Assembly: GCA_019055375.1 (NCBI GenBank)
Contig: JAHQIW010007168.1
Span: 62,001-126,000 of the forward strand
Length of the DNA: 64,000 nt
Direction of reading: 5' to 3'
Source of the DNA: Parelaphostrongylus tenuis
Taxonomy: Eukaryota > Nematoda > Chromadorea > Rhabditida > Metastrongylidae
Below, piece by piece: positions 55,590-64,000 of this stretch; position 1 is the first letter of the stretch, and each line of letters opens with the position of its first letter. A program made the position numbers and the translations under genes. Under the pieces are notes generated by a model. It had not been told where the DNA came from, searched no databases, and worked only from the letters and a program-made list of their open reading frames with translations.

Positions 55590-58080
55590 GAAAAGCAAAG
55601 GAAGAACGACCACATAGAAGTAAGCAATAAATGAGTAGCTCAGATGTTTAAAGGCTTTTTTTTGTGTCATCTTGTCGATGAGTGAGTGGATGAAAGGCGA
55701 AGATAAATGATTCAAGTTTCTAATCCTACCGCTGTGAAATCAGTAAAAACGCACATTGCTTTGAACTTTTTAAAATTTACACTATTATTTCGTTGACAAA
55801 ACAGTAATTACGTGGTGTTTTGATTAGAGGTGCATGCAATAGACATTTGATCGCCTACTGCTTTGTCGTGGGCCCTAGTCTCGTTAAGCCATCCATCATT
55901 TGGTCAAAATTGAACACTTTACTCCTTATTCCACTCATCAAAACAATCATAAATTTTTTGAGCCATAATTCTTAGTCGTCAGAACCTTAAATTATGGTAA
56001 TTAACTTATTAGAGAAATAGAATAAATTCAGAATTAATTAGATTATTTACAATTATTGATTAATAGAATATTAATTTAGAATTATCTGATAATGGCTCCT
56101 CGAAATCATAAATTACTTTAGTTTTTGTGGGATTTCGATTCTGGGTAATGAGGAAGTGCTTGTGAGAACATACTAGCTCTTTTTATCTTTATTATATGAC
56201 CCATCTCCCTCCCCTTTTTCTCAGATGTTGTAATGATCTCAGCACTTCTTCCAGTCGCTTTGCTTCTTTGAGTCCCGATTTTCAGGGAGTTTTAAGATTT
56301 TCACAGCAAATCGGCGAATGCTTGAGAGTTTACTTGATTCTCTCCAAAATCCCGAGACAGCCGTCCTATGACGGTGTCAGGATTCGTCCTCATTTTACTA
56401 CATTGGTAATTCAAATTTTAGTGCCACTGAGAAGTTTGATATTGCAAAAAGGACATACGTCCCTCATTCTCGATATCTCTCATGTTAGGGCAGACAGTTA
56501 AGTTGATGAGAAATTACACTCTTATAGAGATAAATATCTGATGTATGCATTCTCTGTAGAGAATGCGTGCAGCACTATGATTAGAAGGCCTCGTAAAGCA
56601 TACGTGGTCATTGGTTTGATCCTACGACAAACTCGTCTCCTGAGGTAGATGAATTACTACCAGATTCGTCTCGAAGTACACGAAAACCTAACTGTTATAA
56701 TCATGGCCAACACATGTAGTTTTACATCTCAAGCATGTATTCAGTCGTCTATACAATGTTGCAAATGGAGTTGAATACACGGTGCATTCCCGAAGTATCA
56801 ACCAACTTCCTCTTTCCTTCGATTCATTGATAGAAATCATCCAATTTTAGGTTTGAAGCAATCCTCAGAATACAGTGATCCATCTGATGAAGAAAACCCG
56901 ATGATTGAAAAAAGAGGAGGAATCTTATGCTATTGGAAAGAAGTCCATACAAAATTTTCTTTCATCTTTATTTATATGCATTCTAAATCTTTTCAGTTCA
57001 AAACTTGAACATCTTCAAAAGGTATCGTAACAGACCCTCATTTGGCCTCGGCATAAATGATCAATATCTCTGGATAATTTTTTCTTTTGATAAGCTAACA
57101 TGAAGTTAACAAATAACCTTTATCAACTATTATTTCAACTCCTTTTTCTTCAGAGCTGGATTGTTCCAAATCTGAAGCTCCTCGTCTTCGTGATGTGATT
57201 TTTTTATACTTTCCTATATATCTTAGATCTTATACATTGTCTATATATTTCTAGACTGTTCAACTAAAATTCCAACGAATTCCAGGTGAATAAAAAGTCC
57301 TATCAACCGCGTTTAACTTGAATGTTCCAGAAAATAAAAAACTCTAAAACAATTAGATGCTGATGTGTAGACGTATTTCCTTTCCATGTGAAAACGGCAG
57401 TTATGTCAGTAAGATTTTGTAAACTGAAACAGATCGATTGGGGAATGCACACATGTGTCACATTAATCTGAATGGATACGTCATAAATTTTTTTTCGATA
57501 ATAAATTATCACAACTAAACTTTTTTACATTGTGTCGTTTTTATTGCACCACAAAGTCATCTGTGGTCGAACATCTGCTATCATTGGTATATTATATGAA
57601 GTTCATTTCAAATAAGTTTACAGCGTCATATTCAACTACATTTGAGGTGAAGATGATAATTTCTTTCGATAGTGAAAATAATGGTGGTTTATTTGTTGCT
57701 TATTAATTACATTATCCGGCATCAACTACTCTCCAGATCTCATTTCTTTCACTCAATTCAATTCTTATCGTCTATCACCCATGAAGATCCTAGAATTTAC
57801 GTGCACCATTGACCACTGTTTGGAATTTGGTATCTTTTAAAGATATCGCAAATATTGTTTGCGGCGAACTTCAGTCAACGATGAAATAACCCAGCAAGAT
57901 TACTCCACTTTAAGCAGATATTAACGCTAGAAACACTAACTAAACTCTAAGGCCCTTTTTAAAGCCACCTCTAGTTTTAATTTTACATCGTACTTGAGAG
58001 CAAAAATGCTGATACTCATTTTTTAACCTATAAAGTAGGGGAAATATGAGAAAACGAGTAGAAGAAGAGGCTAACTATCT
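55590..58080. other. 2.5-kb stretch without a supported gene
   Basis: A degenerate tRNA-like head (A-box-like GTGCAGCACTATGATTAGAA, B-box-like GGTTTGATCC) lies at ~56562-56640. The minus frame at 57303-57512 and plus frame at 56196-56501 have no convincing coding features. Confidence 0.35.
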
Positions 58081-58084
58081 TTTA

Positions 58085-58680
58085 TAAATATGCTAAATAA
58101 CCATTTTTGAGCCACGCATGTCATACAGTCCGTTACAAAGGGCTGACTTACAAAGCCCCATACATGTTTCGGCCTTGCCGTCTCCTCAGTCGGGCAGTTA
58201 CCCTTTCTCGTCTTTTGCCAACCCTGTTGGGGTGCTCCAGTCCCCCCACTAAGAGTTAGCAACGAAAAATGTTTCACATTCTATGTCCAGCGAAATTATC
58301 ACCGAATACAGAGTGTTGTGCACTCGATTGCTCATGGCTAGCATATTCGATATATCATATCTTTCGTCTCAAGTGTTTTCTCAAGACCACACCTCAAATA
58401 TAAATATGCTCAATAACTATTTTAGAGCCACGCATGTCATGTGGTCTGTTAAAAAGGGCTGACTTATAGAGCCCGATACACGTGTTTCGACCTTGCAATC
58501 TCGTCAGTCGGGCAGTTATCTTTTCTCGTCTCTCGAGACTGCAAATTCGAAACACGTGTATCGGGCTCCATAGATCAGCCCTTTTCATAGACCACATGAC
58601 ATGCGTGGCTCTAAAATATTTATTTAGCATATTGATAATTGAACTGTGGTCCCGAGAAAACACTCGAAACGAAAGATATC
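58085..58680. mobile_element. two E-family units in direct order
   Basis: Unit 1 starts GAGCCACGCATGTCATACAG and runs through GTTTCGGCCTTGCCGTCTCC to GTTAGCAACG and TCGATTGCTCATGGCTAGCA. Unit 2 (58361-58680) is bounded by terminal repeats TCTTTCGTCTCAAGTGTTTT and AAAACACTCGAAACGAAAGA. Inside it, arms 58423-58489 and 58543-58615 form a palindrome. Confidence 0.8.
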
Positions 58681-59570
58681 ATTTATAAAACAAAATTACC
58701 TACAGGAATAAGCTTCACGAATTTTCTTATCTGACTTAGTGACGGAATTCGTATATATGAAACAAGAGAAGTAGAGATGACGTAGACTTCACAGTTTTGA
58801 AAGCATCCGCAATCATAAATCATATTGTGTCTGTTGTAATCGAATGATTTCCAAGATACCGTAGCAGGTCTAAGGGGAATTTATGGATAAAGCCCAACAT
58901 GTTTACAAAATATTAGTGATGTTCTGTAAAATCTATACTAACGTGGAGAAGGCTAAAAAAGAGGTCATAAGTGAGATGATTTTTATAACTATAACTCACC
59001 ACCATCCCGATCTGAGCAGCACTAGGTAGACGTCTAGTGCGGGTGGATCTGAGCCGACGGAAAGGTCGCCATGGAGGCGGGATTTCGAGAAAAGTAGTGA
59101 CTAATCGTTGACGACAGGCAAATGTTTAAATTACAAACGACTGGAATATTTGACGGATTGCGATGCTTTTCGATTGAAAAAACTGCTGTAGGTTTTTAAT
59201 ACCTTCCCACTCACAGCGTAACATTAAGCCAATGTTTATTTGATGGCTAATAATAAGTAAAGACTGTGAATCAATATCTTGACAATGTCATTCTATTGTT
59301 CGATTTATGAAATAGGAAAGTGGCTTGGAAAAACTTTAGCTCTTTCAAATACAGTTTTGAAGGACCATGATTACCGTACCTATGGGCGACAGTGTCCATG
59401 CGGAACGTTGAGTGCTAAAGGATGAAAAATATAACCTATAAAATGAAATATGAACTAAATTGTTAGAGTAGTATAACACTGAGATGTCCAGTTATTAAAT
59501 AATCACACAACAACACGACAACACCATTTTTGAAAAGATTCCTCTTCATATTTCTACAGTAGGCTCGTGA
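58681..59570. other. no gene; small hairpin at 59019-59040
   Basis: GCACTAG / CTAGTGC with an 8-nt loop. Nothing else supported. Confidence 0.35.
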
Positions 59571-59574
59571 GGAG

Positions 59575-59650
59575 TCGAGCAGCGCAGTGGTAGCGTTGTC
59601 GTTCAGTTTGGGCAAAGCGCGGTTTCGACCCTAAATTCGCTTTGGCAAAT
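59575..59650 (+). mobile_element. isolated tRNA-like SINE head
   Basis: A box GAGCAGCGCAGTGGTAGCG and B box GGTTTCGACCC at the expected spacing. No body recognised. Confidence 0.45.
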
Positions 59651-59757
59651 CGCTCTAAGATTCATCTGGGACACTTCTCCATCCAATCCACAAAAGCACC
59701 ATAAGATAAAGATAGGAGAGCCCCTAGCACGGCTATCTTTCCGGATTTCAGGAAGAA

Positions 59758-60060
59758 TCAACATGATGAGCATGCAATGGTATTCATGAAAAAGGAGTCA
59801 AATTCTTCGAACAGAGATCGAAGCCATACGCGAGTAGGATTTTTCGGAGGCGCATAAAGAGAATCCATTAAGTGCAATTTTTTAGAAATCCTTTGTGATG
59901 TCAGATCTTGTTTAACGACATTTGAAAATAGATACCGCAGGGAAAACATTTGCTGAATGTGCTTTTCAGTGATAAAATTGATCAGCAGTTTGTTTTGTTG
60001 AGCAGTTCCGAGGTGTGAATCAAAGTATTTAATGAACACTATTGATGCAATACGACTAGT
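59758..60060 (-). CDS. candidate terminal exon, unrecognised
   Basis: The frame ends TGA at 59758 and reads, upstream to downstream, IKYFDSHLGTAQQNKLLINF, TEKHIQQMFSLRYLFSNVVK, LYAPPKNPTRVWLRSLFEEF, DSFFMNTIACSSC. A possible acceptor is ATTACTAG near 60055. Composition suggests real coding sequence, but I know no family and found no neighbour exon. Confidence 0.35.
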   Translation of the reverse strand, partial: TSRIASIVFIKYFDSHLGTAQQNKLLINFITEKHIQQMFSLRYLFSNVVKQDLTSQRISKKLHLMDSLYAPPKNPTRVWLRSLFEEFDSFFMNTIACSSC

Positions 60061-60507
60061 AATTATACATATTCTTTCATTATACTTACTTATCATGCAA
60101 TCCTGCTTTCACATTCACTGTGCGGACCACGAAATTTGTTCGATTTATTTCATCACATCCATCATTAGCAAAAGTTCTAGAACTTCTTACGTTTCATCCG
60201 TTGTTTGAGCCTTTTCCTTTCACCACTGACGAGTGAACTTCTCCTAAAGTTCTGAGATAGGCGGAGCAGAATTTTTTGAACAGATTGTATGGACAAGGCT
60301 TTTCCCAGACAAAGCTTGCAGTGATTCCGCGTCCTCGGAAGGATGAGAGAAGTTATGAACTGGTGTTGAACTACCTCCCATGCACATGATGATCATTATA
60401 AAAACCTATCTACTAACTACTACCCCATACTATTACTTATTACATCAGCACTTGATTTCCATCAATTTTTTTGACTTTTTGCTCAATTTTGAATTTTTTT
60501 GGGTGAC

Positions 60508-60840
60508 CGGCGGCTCCGGCGTAGTGATGTTGCCCCTATCGAGCACGTGCTGGTTCGATCTCGCCCCGCACGCAGCAAACCTTTCATGCCTCCTGTGAAG
60601 CTCATGCCAGGTTCGTCTAAACAAGTTCGCTCCATCCTGTCACTTCTGGAAGCTTTCTATCACAGATATATCATGATTCTACGCATCAACCTGCACACAA
60701 GGACATTCATAACGAAGGTGATGAGGACAGTCCCTAACAATTCGATACCGCGTGCCCCTTTCCCCGTCACCGAATGCCGCGCCGCGTATCGGGTTATTGT
60801 AATGAGTGTGCGCCCCGATGTAGATCTGGTGTTTATTTGA
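60508..60840 (+). mobile_element. tRNA-headed SINE with GC-rich body, different family
   Basis: Head GGCTCCGGCGTAGTGATGTT (A box) and GGTTCGATCTCGCCCCGC (B box). About 260 bp of GC-rich body follows, ending before a T/A-rich tail. No second copy in the window. Confidence 0.4.
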
Positions 60841-61139
60841 TAAAGTTTTATGATTATTCGTAATCTGACTCTATTTATTTGATTATTCTTACAATATCTA
60901 CGATTAACAGCTTTACAATACACTACGAATAAATTATATCTGTTAACAGAATATAAATCACAACAACTTTTGACAAAAATCTACACAAAAACTTCCGAAG
61001 TAGATTTACAATGCACAACTGATTCGCAGAAGATAAATTCCATCTTAACAAATTAGCATTTCTGAAAAACCAATCAATGTTGTATAGTTCATTAGGAAGC
61101 ATTGCCATCGTGTTTCCACAGCCGTTAGCTTCGATGACG

Positions 61140-61375
61140 TTTCTTCTGCGATATTCCCACTTTTACTAGTCGCAAAGCACCCTTTAATGTTGATGAAAGT
61201 CTGAGTAAAAGTGAGACTACATCATCGCTATGACCGCAAGTTGCCCGCGCTGCGTGCCATGCAAAAAAATCAACCAACACGCATAAAATTCGAAGACTTT
61301 TATGGATGGTAGGTGGGACGGAACGAACTAAATGCAGTGTTGGGATCCGCACAATAAACGTGGAGACGGTAGAAA
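61140..61375 (+). mobile_element. diverged SINE-B copy
   Basis: It ends GAACTAAATGCAGTGTTGGG then ATCCGCACAATAAACGTGG, the SINE-B 3' end. The head is not recognisable. Confidence 0.45.
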
Positions 61376-61424
61376 TTTTTAAATCGTTTACTCACATTAT
61401 TCCGTACAAAGTAGTCAGTTAAAG

Positions 61425-61673
61425 TTGTCTTCCGGCTCATTTATTACCAAAAAACTGAGCGACTACCACTTTAACAAAGATCGAAAGTTTACGTTCTTCA
61501 TAAAACCTAGTGAGAACAACTTTGATCCTTTTGCTCTTTTCTTTACCGATAATTTTAAGGATTTAAGATCACTTTCAAATATAATCTATAGGCACTTTTT
61601 CATGGATTCTTCGAACACCAGCTTTGTTCCAATCACTAGAGAGATGTTTCCTTGGCTAACCAACATTACCTAG
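61425..61673 (+). CDS. candidate exon or ORF, unrecognised
   Basis: An 82-codon frame reads SSGSFITKKLSDYHFNKDRK, FTFFIKPSENNFDPFALFFT, DNFKDLRSLSNIIYRHFFMD and ends LTNIT stop. There is no ATG at the start and no clear acceptor. The even charged/aromatic composition hints at coding, and it directly follows a SINE-B tail. Confidence 0.25.
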   Translation: MSSGSFITKKLSDYHFNKDRKFTFFIKPSENNFDPFALFFTDNFKDLRSLSNIIYRHFFMDSSNTSFVPITREMFPWLTNIT

Positions 61674-61679
61674 CTAGAC

Positions 61680-62050
61680 TTTTATCACAACACTATAATC
61701 TTAATTGTCCTTAGTTTTTATAACGCTTTTTCTGAAAAAAATGGGACGATAATTTTTCTAAGGTCCTATGTAATGTAAGTTAATATTAAGAGAAATGATT
61801 AACACCATATGCCGCCGACAATAATTGCTTTTCAGGACAAATATTTCAAATTTGAGCAGATCACGAAGAGACTTAATTTATCTAATTAATGTCCCACCCC
61901 CTCTAGAGTGATTTTTGTGGATCATTTCAGCAAATTATGAAATGCAACTTGCTCATTTCATCATATTCTATAAATTGATTTCTCTAGTCTCGACAATGGC
62001 AGAACGATGTAATTCTACACTTGTCGATGTTGCGTTCTCTTCTTCCGAAC
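61680..62050. other. no recognisable feature
   Basis: Nothing supported. Confidence 0.35.
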
Positions 62051-62054
62051 ACCA

Positions 62055-62240
62055 CTAATAATTACAATATCGCAAAAAAGAATTGAACGAATTTATTAGA
62101 AGAAATAAACGTCCCATTAAGATGGGAATGAAAACAACGAGACCAACAATAATATAGAGACTCTTTAGATTGACATTAGAAAAACTCAAATAAGATAATT
62201 TAGGCAAACAGATGAAGCTACATGTTTTAAGGTAGAGCAT
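62055..62240 (-). CDS. candidate C-terminal exon with a membrane segment
   Basis: The frame reads SLYIIVGLVVFIPILMGRLF then LLINSFNSFLRYCNY stop. The first part is one plausible membrane span, and AATAAA lies within the frame. No acceptor is certain; it may be chance. Confidence 0.2.
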   Translation of the reverse strand: MLYLKTCSFICLPKLSYLSFSNVNLKSLYIIVGLVVFIPILMGRLFLLINSFNSFLRYCNY

Positions 62241-62962
62241 TAAATACTAATCTACCGAACACCGCACCGAAGAATATTAATTCACAACAAAATCCACTTC
62301 TTGAAACTTCAGTAAACTAACTATGTGCATAAGAACCAATAGAGAAAAATGTATAACGACACCTTATCTCTACAACTTCGAAACTTCGAGACCAATAAAT
62401 GTCTAGCATTAGATGAACATTCAAATATACAACGTTTACACTCACCCACATGATACAAACCAGATTTTCCAAATCCTACGTGAATCTTTCAAAAATTCTC
62501 AGCTTCTGTAGTGATACTTCAACCCTTCAATGTAAGGCACTGTTGAAAAGTTGAACAAATGCTACGTAAAGGTGGAAAAATTCCAAATGACAAAGAGAAG
62601 ACAGGAAATACAACTGAGAGATAACCAGAAGAACGCTGAGATATGCCTACAACTTTGAACCTAGAGGTACTGGTTTACGAACCTAAACCGCCACTATGCC
62701 CTGACCTTTATTTTCCTCTCCCAGAAAAGCGTAATGGCGGTTCGAGCCCATGACTCAAAACATCAGAATCGAAGATTTGTTCGTATCTCAGCATTGTCGT
62801 ACTTCATATCATCCTGAGCCATTGCAAAATTAGACAATAAATAAAAGTTAGAGTTACTCAGACATTTTCAATGAGCTTCAGCATTTTTCCATCCTAATAA
62901 ATAGACGGACCGAGGATTTCTTTGCGTTTTTGATGACGAGTTGAGAGCGACTTTGAGTGGAT
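62241..62962. other. no recognisable feature
   Basis: Downstream of the GTPBP-type gene; nothing supported. Confidence 0.35.
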
Positions 62963-63345
62963 TTAGCTCTGGTCCTTTACTGCTGCCTTTGGCTTACTGT
63001 TAGGAGGTTTGGGTCCGCCACGTTTAACAACTGAAAGACTTTGATTAACACAGTTATAAAGAGCTACATTCAAACTTGATAACACTTCTACACAACTAGC
63101 AAACGGAAACCATGAAGAATGGTCGCTATCATGTACTTCTTCTGGTACAAAGGAAGTCATTCACAAAACCAATGAAGGGGAATAAACAGCAAGAGTTCTA
63201 TATGAAAAAACGTAACAAAACTTACATGTCCGGTTGGTTTTGTCTTTGAGTTTCGCTCTTTGCTGTGCCAGCGTTGCTTGCGGTATGACATTCACCACTG
63301 TTCCAACGGCTTTCGTACGTCCTTCGCGGAACACCATACGAGTAC
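62963..63345 (-). CDS. GTPBP1/2-type GTPase, last two exons
   Basis: Exons 63345-63226 (120 nt) and 63030-62963 (68 nt, TAA stop) join in phase. They encode [20 protein letters not shown], then [19 protein letters not shown], then [22 protein letters not shown]. The block [12 protein letters not shown] is the signature of the last beta-barrel domain of GTPBP1/GTPBP2, elongation-factor-like GTPases (C. elegans cgp-1 group) linked in mammals to mRNA turnover and ribosome rescue. Splice sites are good (ATTTTATAG before, GTAAGT after, TCTTTCAG before the last exon). The GTPase core must lie beyond the right edge of the window; the preceding exon must end in phase 1. Confidence 0.85.
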
Positions 63346-63491
63346 CTATAAAATTTACCTTGATGGTCTGGACACTTGAATGGCTAATCGTTGAGGGTCT
63401 TGCAGTATCACCACTCTCCTTATCCATGCCATTCTCTTTGCCATGTTTTGAGGAATTCATGTGACATCAAATTCTGTATCTTCCGTGGTAA

Positions 63492-63923
63492 TCATTCAAA
63501 TACATAAGCTGCTTCTGACTGCGGTTGATGTGGACCACAAAAACGCAATTCTATCTTATGGGTGGTTTCACTGAAAAATGCTTGCTTCGTCTTGAACTCC
63601 ACCCTGCTATTTTTCTTGACCATCTGTCGACAAGACTTTATGACTGGATCAAATTTCGCACAACATGTGGTCGAACTACTTCTGAAGATGAGATACTTTT
63701 CCAAAATGTGACTAACAAATTCTGGCTTGATGTTATAATGGCCACTTATATTTCAAAGAATATCTAATTTTTCTCGACTAAGGTGTCCGACGTATTTAAG
63801 GTGCCAGTTGATGTCTTCCCTAAACAGCAAATCCTGGCAAATTTTGCAGAGAAAAAAATGACCACAAAGTTTTCGACTCACAAACTGGTCAAGATTTCTT
63901 TTCAAAGTCCGAACTAGAACCAT
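63492..63923 (-). pseudogene. zinc-finger ORF with one in-frame TGA, inside the GTPBP-type intron
   Basis: A single minus-strand frame of 143 codons starts ATG at 63923 and ends TGA at 63494-63492. It is broken once, by TGA at codon 57 (63755-63753). The first part, MVLVRTLKRNLDQFVSRKLC, then GHFF, holds a C2H2 finger: CKIC, 11 residues, H, 5 residues, H (CKICQDLLFREDINWHLKYV-GH), like U1/JAZ-type fingers. After the TGA it continues NISGHYNIKPEFVSHILEKY ... KQAFFSETTHKIELRFCGPH. It may be a young pseudogene, or an ORF with readthrough or splicing. No selenocysteine element was looked for beyond reading by eye. Confidence 0.4.
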
Positions 63924-64000
63924 TTCGTTTTTATTCCACTACACTGTCTCTCATTACTGTCGTTTATATCCTTCGATCGTTGATTACATCCAATGATCAC
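63924..64000. other. window edge
   Basis: No feature; presumed intron of the GTPBP-type gene. Confidence 0.3.

Noticed and set aside
60499..60840. 113-codon plus-strand ORF in a GC-rich patch
   Set aside because: It starts inside a tRNA-like SINE head with clear A and B boxes, so the frame is taken as part of a SINE.

Overview
The window is AT-rich nuclear DNA of a strongylid (clade V) nematode, most likely a hookworm-type worm such as Ancylostoma or Necator. The evidence is short exons joined by nematode-style splice sites, abundant RTE-type LINE copies carrying the C-terminal reverse-transcriptase region typical of these worms, many mariner remnants, and a short interstitial tract of the nematode telomere repeat TTAGGC. 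I found no operons of bacterial type, rRNA genes or CRISPR arrays. Most of the 64 kb is interspersed repeats; genes are few.

The best gene is a complete 11-exon TIM50 gene (mitochondrial presequence translocase subunit) on the minus strand, 34467 down to 25399. It encodes 433 aa, and the phase agrees at every junction. Its introns are packed with repeats. Intron 3 is almost entirely one terminal-inverted-repeat element, which itself carries a 5'-truncated RTE flanked by a 12-bp target-site duplication. Other genes: an intronless RING-CH (MARCH-type) membrane E3 ligase ORF at 36979-37608 with no in-frame ATG; the last two exons of a GTPBP1/2-type GTPase (63345-62963, minus); an unrecognised multi-exon minus-strand gene between 52789 and 48895; a zinc-finger ORF with one internal TGA (63923-63492, minus); and several lone candidate exons.

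Repeats, left to right: mariner and SINE-A remnants (1-420); RTE copy 1 (718-1620); a nearly full-length dead RTE copy (8425-5105, minus); a perfect 111-bp-arm palindrome (8745-8980); a TIR-bounded mariner (9884-10767); mariner deletion derivatives (14561-14983, 20020-20440, 43062-43690, 43805-44191); 265-bp tandem repeats (16640-17240) that recur head-to-head at 50655-51175; palindromic MITEs (24044, 26831, 35800, 52916, 58085); and an RTE copy with an almost intact reverse-transcriptase domain (39651-38463). Three tRNA-like-headed SINE families, called A, B and C here, dominate 26-50 kb.

Two patterns cut across the families. One core of the form GTTTCGG...CTCRTCAGT recurs near the centre of several otherwise different palindromic repeats. 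SINE-A copies share a terminal hairpin whose stem sequence varies while its pairing is kept. Family letters are mine and rest only on similarities seen inside this window.
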